Assembly: GCF_900182545.1 (NCBI RefSeq)
Contig: NZ_FXTJ01000013.1
Location: forward strand, 72,598-136,597
From: Geodermatophilus aquaeductus
Lineage (GTDB): Bacteria > Actinomycetota > Actinomycetes > Mycobacteriales > Geodermatophilaceae
Reading direction: 5' to 3'
DNA length: 64,000 bases
Shown here: in pieces, positions 18,909-27,993 of the stretch
Position numbering within the stretch: the first letter of the stretch is position 1
Layout of the letters: each line of letters starts with the position of its first letter
The notes under the pieces: generated by a model
Told to the model about the DNA's origin: nothing
Database searches by the model: none
The model's input: the letters and a program-made list of their open reading frames with translations, nothing else
Translations under genes and position numbers: made by a program

Positions 18909-19871
18909 TCACCCGCCGGTCGGACGCAGCAGGAGGCGGCGGGCGAGCGACGGGGAGAGCGCAGCGAGACGGAGCACCGCCCGGCGCCTGGCGCTCAGGG
19001 ACCCGTGCCGCAACAGCGAGCGGGCCTCGGCCGGGAGCGCCCGACCGTGCTGCAACCGCCACATCCAGTGGGCGAAGGCGGCGTCGACCAGCGTCCGGGC
19101 GGCGACCTCCCGGTCACGCGGGTCGAGGCGCTCGTTGGCGGCGATCAACCGGGCGACGCGCTCCCGTCCAGCCAGGACGCGCTCGGTGTCCGCGGTCTGC
19201 TGCCCACCCCAGCGCCGGTACCGGTAGAGCGGCAACGGCACCAGTCCTGCAGCGGCTCCGTGCAGGAACATCCGGACGTAGCACTCCCAGTCGGGCCCGT
19301 ACCGGAGGTCCTCGTCGAAGCCGCCGGCCTCGAGGAACTGCTGACGTCGGATCGCGGGAGCGGGGAGGAAGTTCCACCTGAGGATCTCCCGCCGCTGATC
19401 CGCGACGGGGAAGTGGAGGTCGAGTGACCAGTCCGACCCCTCGGCCGCCGGTCCGAAGTCCTCCCAGGTCGTCGTCATGAGGTGGAGGTCCGGTCGCCGC
19501 TCCGCGAGCCAGGCGAGCGCCTCGACCCGCTCGGGAGCCATCTCGTCGTCGCCGTCGAGGATGATCACCAGGTCGGCCCGCGAGGCCCGGATGGCCGTGT
19601 TCTTGGCCGCGCCCTCTCCGCCTTGCTCCTGCCGGCGCACGAGGCGGATGCGCTCGGCGAACGGCGCCACCGCACCTGCGACGTCGTCGTCGGACGCGTC
19701 GTCGCAGACGACGACCTCGTCCGGGAGCCGGGTCTGGGCGAAGACGGAGGCGAGCGCGGCAGGGAGGAACGGGGCCACGTTGTGCGCCGTGACGACCACG
19801 CCGACCGTGAGCGGTCGGGGCGGGAGGATCCACGTGCCCGTCGGCGCGAGCACCGGCCAGTCGCGCGTCAC
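18909..19871 (-). CDS. GT2-family glycosyltransferase
   Basis: 320 residues, GT-A fold. VGVVVTAHNVAPFLPAALAS and VVVCDDASDDD near the N-terminus, then the metal-binding IILDGDDEM (DxD) and GGFDEDLRYGPDWECYVRM. The C-terminal ~80 residues are basic and helical. GTG at 19871 overlaps the stop of the deacetylase gene by four bases (GTGA), so the two form an operon. Acceptor and donor unknown. Its fold and motifs resemble the N-terminal half of 20887-23100. Confidence 0.92.
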   Translation of the reverse strand: MTRDWPVLAPTGTWILPPRPLTVGVVVTAHNVAPFLPAALASVFAQTRLPDEVVVCDDASDDDVAGAVAPFAERIRLVRRQEQGGEGAAKNTAIRASRADLVIILDGDDEMAPERVEALAWLAERRPDLHLMTTTWEDFGPAAEGSDWSLDLHFPVADQRREILRWNFLPAPAIRRQQFLEAGGFDEDLRYGPDWECYVRMFLHGAAAGLVPLPLYRYRRWGGQQTADTERVLAGRERVARLIAANERLDPRDREVAARTLVDAAFAHWMWRLQHGRALPAEARSLLRHGSLSARRRAVLRLAALSPSLARRLLLRPTGG

Positions 19872-20827
19872 CGCGGCCGCCACGCGGTGACGGCCCGGTG
19901 CAGGTGGTCCACGCTCCAACGCCCGACGGTGATGCGGGGGAGCGCATGCGGGTCGGCTCGCTCGACCGGTCCGGGGACGTTGACGAAGGCGAGGTCGTAG
20001 CCCGCCGCACGCGCCTGACGGGCGTTGCGTCGAGCGACCGTCCCCGGCGCACCGAACGGGTAGGCGAGCAACTGCGGAGGTCGGCCCAGGAGGCCGCCCA
20101 GGGCCGTCCGGCTCTCGAGGAGCTCGCGTCGGGCCTCCCCGCGAGGGAGGGTCGCCAGCGCCGAGTGGGAGCAGGTGTGGGAACCGATGTCGAACAGCGG
20201 GTCCCGCGCGAGGTCCTGGACCTGGGCAGCCGACATCCGCCGGTGCCGGTGGCACGAGCCGGGGCGAGGCCACGCCTCCTCCATGCGGGTCAGCACTCGC
20301 GACACCACCTCGGGAGGTCGCCGGTGCAACACCGTGGTGAGCGCCGCGTAGGACCGGCTCCGCGCAGCGCCGCTGCTGACGTCGACCACGACGCGCCGGC
20401 CGGCGATGCGCAGCGGCAACGTCGCAGGGCCGGGGCCGGGCTCGAGGACCAGGTGCTCGAGCCGGTCCCACCAGTACTCGGGACCGGGATCGGGGGCGAC
20501 CGCGTCGGCCACGACGAAGAAGGTGGCCGGGACACCGAGGTCGCGGAGGACGGGTGCGGCGTGCTCGAGGTTGTCGAGGTAGCCGTCGTCCAGGGTGATC
20601 GCGGCGGTGGGGCGGTCGTGCGGCCCCCGGACGTCGGCGGCCCGGACCACGCCGAACCACCGGGTCACCGCCTCCAGGTGCTCCCGGAAGAGAGCAGGGG
20701 GCACGACCATGCCCCCGGGGTCGTCCGACAGGTCGTCGGAGATGCGGTGGTAGAGCAGGACGACGTCGCTCCCCCGCGGACGCAGACGACGCGGCCAGGC
20801 GGGGCGACGAGCCCAGAGGTCCCTCAT
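19868..20827 (-). CDS. Polysaccharide deacetylase (CE4/NodB domain)
   Basis: 319 residues. CE4 metal-dependent de-N-acetylase: AITLDDGYLDN contains the catalytic Asp and a metal Asp (usual TFDDG), and SHTCSHSALATL supplies the two metal histidines (H-T-x-x-H). AYPFGAPG is the usual RxPxG-like segment. VVLLYHRISDD is the family N-terminal block. No signal peptide is obvious: the N-terminus is RDLWARRPAWPRRLRPRGSD, so it may act inside the cell. ATG at 20827 is preceded by GAGGAGTC. Confidence 0.88.
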   Translation of the reverse strand: MRDLWARRPAWPRRLRPRGSDVVLLYHRISDDLSDDPGGMVVPPALFREHLEAVTRWFGVVRAADVRGPHDRPTAAITLDDGYLDNLEHAAPVLRDLGVPATFFVVADAVAPDPGPEYWWDRLEHLVLEPGPGPATLPLRIAGRRVVVDVSSGAARSRSYAALTTVLHRRPPEVVSRVLTRMEEAWPRPGSCHRHRRMSAAQVQDLARDPLFDIGSHTCSHSALATLPRGEARRELLESRTALGGLLGRPPQLLAYPFGAPGTVARRNARQARAAGYDLAFVNVPGPVERADPHALPRITVGRWSVDHLHRAVTAWRPR

Positions 20828-20874
20828 CCGGGGCAGACTCCTCACTGCCGGACGGTCCTCCCGGCTGTGGTCGC

Positions 20875-20880
20875 TAGCAT
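20875..20880 (+). promoter_or_regulatory. Putative leaderless promoter of the GT2-GT4 fusion
   Basis: TAGCAT followed by six bases and the GTG at 20887. Confidence 0.5.
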
Positions 20881-20886
20881 CGCCGG

Positions 20887-23100
20887 GTGCCCGGCCCGGA
20901 CGTGTCTGCGACACCCCTGGTCCGCTCCGGGGAGGATCCCCTGCGCATCTCGGTCGCCATCGCCTGCCACAACGCCGCAGCGTATGTCGGGGACGCGATC
21001 CGCTCGGCACTGGCACAGTCGCCGGCGCCGGCCGAGGTGGTGGTGTGCGACGACGGCTCGACCGACGGCAGCCCGGAGGTGCTGCAGTCGTTCGGGGAGG
21101 CCATCCGCGTCGTGCGCCACGAGGTCAACCGTGGGGAGGCCGCCGCCAAGAACACGGCGGTCGGTGCCACGACGAGTCCCTGGGTCGCGTTGCTGGACGC
21201 CGACGACGAGTTCCTCCCCGGGCGACTCGCCGCCGTCCGAGACCTGCTGACCCGCGAGCCCGATCTCGACGTCGTGACCACCGATGCCCTGCTGGTGCAC
21301 GACGGCGTCGAGCTGGGCCGGTGGTACGGCGCCCACTACCCGTTCGCCGCCGACGACCAGCGGCGGGCGGTGCTCGAGCGCAACTTCGTCTTCGGCAACG
21401 TGGTCGTGCGACGGGATGCCTTCCTGGCCTCCGGCGGCTTCGACCCCGCCATCGCCCACGCGACCGACTGGGACCTGTGGATCCGGATGATCCACAGCGG
21501 CGCGCGCGTGGGGTGCATCCCTCGTCCGCTCGCGCGGTACCGGCTGCACGAGTCGAGCCTCAGCTCCGACCGGGCTGCGATGAGCGCCTCGATCGCCGCG
21601 TTGCTGACGCGGGCCGCCGAGCGACTCGCCCTCACGGACGACGAGCGGAGCACCGTCGAGTCCACGGCGGCCGAGCACGAGCGGATCGCCACGCGGTACC
21701 GGCTCAAGCAGGCACTCACGCGGCCGGCCTCGTCGGTACGCCGTCTCGCCACCGCCGTGGCCCGGGACAGCGGCCAGCCGACGCGGTCACGGGTCCTCGC
21801 GCTGGGCACCGTCCTCCTGCCCACGATCGCCCGGCGCGCCGAACGACGGCGGTCGGCGCTGTCGTGGGAGGGCCCGGGTGGGGTGCGACTCCCCCGCCGA
21901 CGCCGACGCGTCCTCGTGACGCTCCCCGACCGTCCGTGGCCCACCGACGGGGGGAAGCGGACCCGCTCGGCCACCAGCCTCCGCGCGCTGGCCGGCATGC
22001 CCGACGTGGACCTCGACGTCCTGGTCCTCTTCGCAGGGCCGCCGGTGGACCACCCCCTGCCGCCAGGGGTGCGGACGCACCGGTGCGTCCAGGTGGACGC
22101 AGGCCCTCGGCCGCGACTGCTGACGGCGCTCGTCGTGGTGCTGCGGCGTGTGCCCTGGCAGATCGCCGTCCGCCGGTGGGGCCTCGCGCGAGCCGCCGTG
22201 CGCGACCTGCGGCAGGCGCCGTACGACCTCGTGTGGTTCGGGTCGACGGACCACGCGATGAGCCTGTCCCGCACGGTCAGGGGTCAGCGCGTGGTCGTCG
22301 ACATGGACGACGTCGAGTCGCTCAAGATCGAGCACTTCCTGTCCCTGCCGCCTGACTCTCGGACCACGCGACTCCGCGTACGTGTCCAGCGCCGTGTCGA
22401 GCTCCCGCTCTGGCGCCGACTCGAGAGACATCTGCTCCGGAGTGCCGACGCGGTGGTCGTCTGCAGCGACCTCGACCGGCAACGGCTCGGGGACGGACCC
22501 GTCGAGGTCGTGCGGAACACGTACGCGGGTCCCCCGGTCCAAGCGGCGTGGACGCCACCCGCGGCGCCGACCTTCGTCCTCGTGGGCACCTACTGGTACG
22601 TCCCGAACGTCGACGCGGCCGTGCACATGGCCACCAGCGTGCTGCCGCACCTGCTCGAACGGGTCCCGGACGCACGGATCCGGTTCGTCGGCCGGGGAGG
22701 ACGGGACCTCCTGGGAGAGGTGACCGGACTGCCCGGGGTCGACGTCGTCGGTGACGTGACCGACGTGGCGCCCGAACTCCTGTCCGCGACCGCGGCCGTC
22801 GTCCCGGTCCGCTTCGGTGGCGGGACGCGGGTCAAGATCCTCGAGGCGTTCGCTCTCGGGGTGCCCGTGGTGAGCACCTCGCTCGGCTGTGAGGGCCTGG
22901 ACGTCGTCGACGGAGTGCACCTCCTCGTCGCCGACAGTCCGGAGGAGTTCGCCGGCGCCTGCGCGCGACTGACTGCCGAGCCCGAGGTGGCCCGCCGGCT
23001 CGGCGACGGGGGACGACGCCTGTACCTGGAGCGCTACGCCCCCACCCAGGTCGTCGGCTCCGCACGAGCCGTTGCCGAGAGGGTGCTCACCCGGCAGTGA
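20887..23100 (+). CDS. Bifunctional glycosyltransferase: GT2 domain fused to GT4 domain
   Basis: 737 residues. Residues about 18-240 are GT2: ISVAIACHNAAAYVGDAI, VVCDDGSTDGS, ALLDADDEFL (DxD) and GGFDPAIAHATDWDLWIRM. A helical linker follows. Residues about 335-735 are GT-B: VLVTLPDRPWPTDGGKRT, LVWFGSTDHAMSL, VVVDMDDVESLK, VLVGTYWYVPNVDAAVH, VPVRFGGGTRVKILEAFALG and VVSTSLGCEGLDV. So one chain may add two successive sugars. No stop or frameshift separates the halves. The 3' end overlaps the convergent GT4 gene by 14 bases. Confidence 0.92.
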   Translation: MPGPDVSATPLVRSGEDPLRISVAIACHNAAAYVGDAIRSALAQSPAPAEVVVCDDGSTDGSPEVLQSFGEAIRVVRHEVNRGEAAAKNTAVGATTSPWVALLDADDEFLPGRLAAVRDLLTREPDLDVVTTDALLVHDGVELGRWYGAHYPFAADDQRRAVLERNFVFGNVVVRRDAFLASGGFDPAIAHATDWDLWIRMIHSGARVGCIPRPLARYRLHESSLSSDRAAMSASIAALLTRAAERLALTDDERSTVESTAAEHERIATRYRLKQALTRPASSVRRLATAVARDSGQPTRSRVLALGTVLLPTIARRAERRRSALSWEGPGGVRLPRRRRRVLVTLPDRPWPTDGGKRTRSATSLRALAGMPDVDLDVLVLFAGPPVDHPLPPGVRTHRCVQVDAGPRPRLLTALVVVLRRVPWQIAVRRWGLARAAVRDLRQAPYDLVWFGSTDHAMSLSRTVRGQRVVVDMDDVESLKIEHFLSLPPDSRTTRLRVRVQRRVELPLWRRLERHLLRSADAVVVCSDLDRQRLGDGPVEVVRNTYAGPPVQAAWTPPAAPTFVLVGTYWYVPNVDAAVHMATSVLPHLLERVPDARIRFVGRGGRDLLGEVTGLPGVDVVGDVTDVAPELLSATAAVVPVRFGGGTRVKILEAFALGVPVVSTSLGCEGLDVVDGVHLLVADSPEEFAGACARLTAEPEVARRLGDGGRRLYLERYAPTQVVGSARAVAERVLTRQ

Positions 23101-24184
23101 GGCGCTCGACGGCAGCGACCGTCTCGCGCGCCACCTCGTCCCAGCTCCGGACGGAGACCGGCGGCTCATCCCTCCGCCCGGCCCGCAGGGCGGCCAGGAT
23201 GGCCGAGGTCCAGCTGCGCGGGTCGTCGTCGGGCAGGTGCACGGCCGCGTCGCCGCTCACCTCGACGAGGGCCGGGTCCGACGACGTGATCAGGGGCGCT
23301 CCGAACGAGCGCGCCTCGATCGCCGGCAGCCCGAAGCCCTCGAGCCTGCTCGGGCAGAGCACGACACCGGCCTGCTCGTAGCACCAGCGCAACTGGGCGT
23401 CGGTGAGGTGCCCGAGCAGTCGCACCGCCCCGCCTCCGACCATCTCGGAACTGGTCCTCCCGAGCTCGGACGGTCCCCAGCTGGGCGGCCCGACGACGGC
23501 GAGGACGGCGCCGGGTCGCTCGGCGACGACCGAGCTCCAGAGGTCGATGACCAGACCGAGGTTCTTGCGCGGGGACGCGTCACCGACGACCAGGGCGAAC
23601 TCACGGTCGCGGAGCGCATCGACCGGCTCGGCGTCCGCCGTCCGCAGGCCGGTCGACATCGCCAACGGGACGGCAGCGGTGCGCCCGACGACGTCGGGGA
23701 CGTGACGCTCGAGGCTCCGCTGCGTCGCACGGCTGACGCACACGAGCGCGTCGGCCTGCCGGATGGATGCGAGGTACGGCCGGGTCAGCAACGTGCGCTT
23801 GAGCACCCCGAAGTCGCGGGGCCGCTCCAGCTGGAGCATGTCGTGGACGGTCAGGACCCGTCGGGCGCCGCCCCAGCGCGGGAGGACGTGTTTGGTCCCG
23901 TGGATCACGTCGAACCGTCGAGATCCCCTGACCAGAGCGGCACCGGAGCGCTCGAGCGCCGTGCGGGCCGGTACCGGCAGGTCGGGCACCGTGACGACCC
24001 TCGCAGGATCCCCGAGGAGGTCGGTGAAGAAGGGCTGGGCCGAGGCCGTGGCGAGGACGGACAGCTCGACCTCCGGCAGGGCCTCCAGCGCCCGCGCCAT
24101 CTCGACCGTGTAGCGGACGATGCCGCCACCGGTCCCGGACGCGGGGACCTGGGTGGCGAGCATGAGCCAGGACAGGGCCGTCAT
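23087..24184 (-). CDS. GT4-family glycosyltransferase
   Basis: 365 residues, GT-B. LMLATQVPASGTGGGIVRYTVEM, FDVIHGTKHVLPRWGG, VLTVHDMLQLERP, ALVCVSRATQRSLERHVP, VVGDASPRKNLGLVIDLW, VLCPSRLEGFGLPAIEARSFGAPLI (E-x7-E) and VHLPDDDPRSW are classic for mannosyl/rhamnosyl-type GT4 enzymes. ATG at 24184 overlaps the stop of the polymerase gene by four bases (ATGA). Part of the wzz-wzy-GT operon. Confidence 0.93.
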   Translation of the reverse strand: MTALSWLMLATQVPASGTGGGIVRYTVEMARALEALPEVELSVLATASAQPFFTDLLGDPARVVTVPDLPVPARTALERSGAALVRGSRRFDVIHGTKHVLPRWGGARRVLTVHDMLQLERPRDFGVLKRTLLTRPYLASIRQADALVCVSRATQRSLERHVPDVVGRTAAVPLAMSTGLRTADAEPVDALRDREFALVVGDASPRKNLGLVIDLWSSVVAERPGAVLAVVGPPSWGPSELGRTSSEMVGGGAVRLLGHLTDAQLRWCYEQAGVVLCPSRLEGFGLPAIEARSFGAPLITSSDPALVEVSGDAAVHLPDDDPRSWTSAILAALRAGRRDEPPVSVRSWDEVARETVAAVERLTAG

Positions 24185-25503
24185 CCGATCGTCCCGGCGG
24201 TCGGGACGCGGCGGCGGGCGAGCCACGCGATCACGACCAGGGCGACGAAGCTCGGGAGCACCCGGCCCTGTCCCCAGTACAGGTAACGGGGCATCTCGAG
24301 CAGACCGGTGAGCGCGACGGGGTAGACCAGGGAGGCCCAGAACTCGCCCTCCCGCCACCGCAGGTAGGCCAGCCCGAGGGCCAGGCCAGCCAGCAGGAAG
24401 AACACGAGACCCCCCGCCGTCCCGTAGTCGACGAAGGGGATCGACAGTCCCCCCGGACTGTTGAACTCGGGATTGCCGTATTGCTGGAGGATGGTCCCGA
24501 AGTCGTCGGGCTCGTACCGCCCGGTCAGCTGTCCGTAGAGGTCCAGCTGCGAGATGCCCGGCGCGGTCCAGAAGGCCTCGATGCTGCCGTAGGGCAGTCG
24601 GACGCCGGACGTGCCGTAGGTGAGGGCGAGCTGGCCGTTGTTGTAGGCGGTGGCGTAATAGCCGGCCAGTCGGTCGATGACGAACTGGAAGAACGAACCG
24701 CCGCCCTGCGAGTAGAAGACCCAGCTCCGCGAGTACTCGAAGATCCCGAAGACCGCCACGGCGCCGGGGACCAGGACGAACGGTGCCGCTGCGGTGACCC
24801 GCCGCTGCACCCGCCCGCGCCGGGCCGCGTACATCGCCAGGATGCCGACCGCCGGGATGGCGAGCTCGAGGATGGCGAGCCGCTCGGTCAGGAAGAACGC
24901 GCGCATCAGCGCCAGGACCAGCACGACCGCGAGCCGGCGGGCCACGTAGCGGTCCCGCTGCCTGGTCAGGAGCGTCACCGCGACGACGACGTACGCGATG
25001 CCCAGCTGCGTCAGGGTGGTGATGCCGGCGATCGGCGCGAACTGCGTCCGCAACGTCGAGTCGAAGGCATCTTGCGAGGTCAGTGCCTCGAGCAGGTCCG
25101 CCGGCCGCGCGCCCCGGCTGAGCCCGACGACGGCGAGGGCGACGTACCCGACCATGGTGAGCCGGTAGAGGACCACCGCCGCGCGGTGCAGGAACCACGT
25201 GTCGACCTCCGCGGCGGGCGAGGCGGCGTGGCGTCCGCGGCCCGCCCCGAGGAGCAGCGGCAGCATCCCGCCGAGGGCGAAGAGCACGGCTCCCGCCGCG
25301 AAGAGCAGCAGCGTCGTGTCGGTCAGGGACTTGGGGGTGTTCCACGACTGCCGGAAGTAGGCGTCGCCGAGCCGCCAGGAGATCAGCAGGGTGACGGGCA
25401 CGGTCAGGGCGGCAGCACCCGCCGGGGACAACCACCACACGCCCGGCGACGGCCCGCCTGCCCGGGTGGCCGGGACTCGGCGCTCGACCGTGCCGGCCGT
25501 CAT
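24181..25503 (-). CDS. Wzy-like O-antigen/polysaccharide polymerase
   Basis: 440 residues with about ten to twelve hydrophobic segments and a large polar loop around residues 250-350 (FEYSRSWVFYSQGG...GQLALTYGTSGVRLP...PEFNSPGGLSIPFVDYG). Length, topology and neighbours (Wzz-like upstream, GT downstream) match Wzy polymerases, which join repeat units outside the membrane; these proteins have little conserved sequence, so the call rests on topology and context. Coupled to both neighbours by 4-base ATGA overlaps. Confidence 0.78.
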   Translation of the reverse strand: MTAGTVERRVPATRAGGPSPGVWWLSPAGAAALTVPVTLLISWRLGDAYFRQSWNTPKSLTDTTLLLFAAGAVLFALGGMLPLLLGAGRGRHAASPAAEVDTWFLHRAAVVLYRLTMVGYVALAVVGLSRGARPADLLEALTSQDAFDSTLRTQFAPIAGITTLTQLGIAYVVVAVTLLTRQRDRYVARRLAVVLVLALMRAFFLTERLAILELAIPAVGILAMYAARRGRVQRRVTAAAPFVLVPGAVAVFGIFEYSRSWVFYSQGGGSFFQFVIDRLAGYYATAYNNGQLALTYGTSGVRLPYGSIEAFWTAPGISQLDLYGQLTGRYEPDDFGTILQQYGNPEFNSPGGLSIPFVDYGTAGGLVFFLLAGLALGLAYLRWREGEFWASLVYPVALTGLLEMPRYLYWGQGRVLPSFVALVVIAWLARRRVPTAGTIG

Positions 25504-26330
25504 TCCGTCCGGACCCGCTGGAGGAGCAGCGCCATCGCCACCCCGACCAGTGCGCCGAGCAGCAACCCGAGCAGGGTGGCCTGGACGGCGGCTCCTGCAC
25601 CGCCCACCGACATCGACCGCGGCGCACTGACGACCTGGGTGTACGCCTGCTCGCCGGACCGCAGGAGGACGAGTTGGCTCCGGGACGACAGCAGGCGGGA
25701 GTACTCCGTCGCGGTCGCGCCGGCGAGGGCTCCGTTCTCGTCGGAGGCGAGTGCCGTCTCCAGGTCGGCGATCTCCGCCTCCACCCCGGCGAGCAGGGCG
25801 TCCACCTGTGCGGTCACCGCGGCCACCCGCTGCTGGTCGTACTGCGCGATCACCGCGTCGGACGCGTCCCGCGCGGCGTCGTCCGTGCCGGCCTGGACCT
25901 GCAGCTCGACGATGTCGGTCGACCCGACCTGCTGCGCGGACAGCGTCAGGTCGTCACCCAGTCCCAGGGCGTCCGACACCGCATCACGGATGTCCGCGCC
26001 CGTGAGGATCAGGATCTGGGTCTGGATGAACCGGTCCGTGGCGTCGGGGCTGGAGGAGGACTGCTCGCCCGGGAGCGTCGGGTCCTGCACGAAGGACAGG
26101 CGGGTGACCGCCGTCGGCGGGGCGGGGTCGCTCACGGCGACGACCAGCCCGACGAGCCCGCCGAGCAGCGCCGTGACGACGGCCAGCGCGAGTGCGCGGC
26201 GTTGCCCGCGGGATCGCTGCGCCGCAGGACCTGCGGCCTGGCGTCCGCGTCGCCGCCCCTGCGCGCGCTCACCGGGGTCGTCGTCCGGAACGAGCCTCTC
26301 CGTCGACTCGGCTCCGGGATGTACCGTCAC
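25500..26330 (-). CDS. Wzz-like chain-length/co-polymerase protein
   Basis: 276 residues. A basic cytoplasmic N-terminus, helix one (ALALAVVTALLGGLVGLVVAV) at about 50-70, a mostly helical extracytoplasmic region with coiled-coil character (VDALLAGVEAEIADLETAL), and a C-terminal helix (QATLLGLLLGALVGVAMALLL). This is the PCP layout. There is no Walker-type tyrosine-kinase domain after the last helix. The GTG start has GGGAG seven bases upstream. First gene of the wzz-wzy-GT operon. Confidence 0.82.
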   Translation of the reverse strand: MTVHPGAESTERLVPDDDPGERAQGRRRGRQAAGPAAQRSRGQRRALALAVVTALLGGLVGLVVAVSDPAPPTAVTRLSFVQDPTLPGEQSSSSPDATDRFIQTQILILTGADIRDAVSDALGLGDDLTLSAQQVGSTDIVELQVQAGTDDAARDASDAVIAQYDQQRVAAVTAQVDALLAGVEAEIADLETALASDENGALAGATATEYSRLLSSRSQLVLLRSGEQAYTQVVSAPRSMSVGGAGAAVQATLLGLLLGALVGVAMALLLQRVRTE

Positions 26331-26751
26331 GCGTCTGCTCCCTCGGGTCCGTCGTCGCTGCCCACGACGAGGTCGCAGCGTAAGGTGCGTGGCTGCTCGG
26401 AGCCTCCCGGACTCCTCCGGAGGGGTCAGGGGACATCGCCCGGACACCCGATCGGGACGAGGGAGTGTGACCGATGCCCGACGACCGCCCCTCGGGACTC
26501 GTCGAGGGTCTCGTCCGCGTGCAGTCCCGTCCGGTCGTGGGGCCCCTGGCCCGGCAGAGCGCACTGCTGCTGAGCGTCGACATCGGCCTGGGGAGCTCCG
26601 GGGTCGACCACGTCAGGCGGGGGACCGTGGTCGCTGCTAACGCCGTCCACGGCGGCTCGACCGGAGGGGTCGAGAACCGGGCCGGCGCGTACGTGCGCGA
26701 GATGGCCGACAGCTGCGAATCAGGGCACGACAACTGAGCACGGAGGCCTCC
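26331..26751. other. 421-base divergent intergenic region between wzz- and wzx-like genes
   Basis: No gene is supported here. A plus-strand frame 26474-26737 is open but has no recognisable content and no convincing start. The region holds the wzz-side -10-like TACGCT (26377-26382), a TAA at 26638-26640 that closes the wzx frame upstream, and the ribosome site used by the wzx-like gene (26742-26746). Confidence 0.5.
26377..26382 (-). promoter_or_regulatory. Putative -10 hexamer of the wzz-wzy operon
   Basis: TACGCT on the minus strand, about 47 bases before the GTG at 26330, leaving room for a leader with the GGGAG ribosome site. Confidence 0.4.
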
Positions 26752-27993
26752 ATCCGACTGTCCCGGGTCAGGGACCGAGCGTGGCTAGCGCTCCCCCAGG
26801 TCGTCTCGCGCGCATCGTCCATCATCGTCTTCGCGCTCGTCGCCAACGTCGTCGATCCGGACGCGCTGGGCGCCTTCGCCGTAGCGACGGTGATCTCGTC
26901 GGCGTCGTACGCCATGGCTCCAGCCATCGTCGGCAAGCCACTGGCCAGCCTCCGCGAGCGGGACCGCCTGCACACGGATGCCGCGAGCGCCCAGTCCGCC
27001 GCGGTCCTCGCCGGTCTCGTCGTCGGGGCAGGAGCGCTGGCCGGCGCGGCTCTCTGCGACGGTCTCGTCCGCCTGACCCTCCTCTGCGCGGGGATCGGCA
27101 TCCCCGCGGTGATGATCGTCGAGAGCTCCTTCTGGCGGGACGCGTTCACGGCCGGCAGCCGCCGGGCCGGCGGCCTGCTCAGTGCCGCATACGGCTTCCA
27201 GGTCGTGGTGGTCGTGGTGGCCGTGGTGCTGTCGGCGTCGTCCGCGGTGGTGGTGCTGTCCCCCTTCGCCGCGCTCGCCGCCTTCGGTGTCGTCTCGCTC
27301 CTCGTGCGTCGTCACCTGACCGTCCGCGGTGCGCGCACCTGGGTCACCGTCCGTCGCCCCTCCTGGATGCCGTACGTCATCGGGGTGGCGGCCAGCGTCG
27401 TCCTCGTCCAGTCGATCCCCGTCGTCATCACGGCGACCGCGGGTTTCGAGTCCGCCAGCGTCTACCGCGCCGGAGAACTCGCCTTCGGCGGGACGAACCT
27501 GCTCATCGGCATCACCAGCCAGAACCTGCTCGCCCGAGGCACGGATCGGCCGCGGCGCGTCTACGCGCGGTCGACCGTCGCGCTGGCCGTCGTCGCGGTC
27601 CTCAACGGGCTCGTCCTCTTCCTGCTGCCCGATGCCGTGCTGCGCCTGCTCGTCGGTCCCATCGAACCCCTCCTCCGCGAGGTCCTGCCGATCATCACGG
27701 TGCAGCGGTGCGCTCTGGCGGTGAGCTCGATCGGCGCCTTCCTGCTGATCCCGAGACTGACACCGCGTCGAGCCGGCCTGCTCGACGTCACCGCTGCCGC
27801 ACTGTCGTTCGTCGCGCTGCTGGTCGGGAGCCTGGTGCTCGGGTTGAGCGGCGCGCTCGGCGGTCTCGCACTCGCCGAGGTGGTCCTCGCCGGCCTCTAC
27901 TACGTCATCCTCAGGAAGCAGACAGGAGTCCATGCCCGTGGTGCCGAGGATCGGCCTGGCGGTGAGCACGATCGGTCGGCCGGCGCTCACTGA
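26752..27993 (+). CDS. Wzx-like polysaccharide flippase (MOP superfamily), non-canonical start
   Basis: About 413 residues with 11-12 hydrophobic segments, the usual layout of lipid-linked repeat-unit flippases. The first ATG/GTG/TTG in frame is GTG 26890, but that would remove helix one: codons 26752-26889 read RLSRVRDRAWLALPQVVS then ASSIIVFALVANVVDPDALG, a typical flippase N-terminus. The frame is open back to a TAA at 26638. A perfect GGAGG (26742-26746) lies five bases before ATC at 26752; CTG at 26734 or 26758 are other choices. The C-terminus overlaps the next GT gene by 62 bases. Confidence 0.72.
   Translation: MRLSRVRDRAWLALPQVVSRASSIIVFALVANVVDPDALGAFAVATVISSASYAMAPAIVGKPLASLRERDRLHTDAASAQSAAVLAGLVVGAGALAGAALCDGLVRLTLLCAGIGIPAVMIVESSFWRDAFTAGSRRAGGLLSAAYGFQVVVVVVAVVLSASSAVVVLSPFAALAAFGVVSLLVRRHLTVRGARTWVTVRRPSWMPYVIGVAASVVLVQSIPVVITATAGFESASVYRAGELAFGGTNLLIGITSQNLLARGTDRPRRVYARSTVALAVVAVLNGLVLFLLPDAVLRLLVGPIEPLLREVLPIITVQRCALAVSSIGAFLLIPRLTPRRAGLLDVTAAALSFVALLVGSLVLGLSGALGGLALAEVVLAGLYYVILRKQTGVHARGAEDRPGGEHDRSAGAH

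Noticed and set aside
26474..26737. An 87-codon plus-strand frame whose stop overlaps CTG 26734
   Set aside because: No recognisable content, no ribosome site and composition unlike a protein; the region is better read as a divergent promoter gap.
26890..27993. Flippase starting at GTG 26890
   Set aside because: It would lose a well-formed first membrane helix and has no ribosome site.
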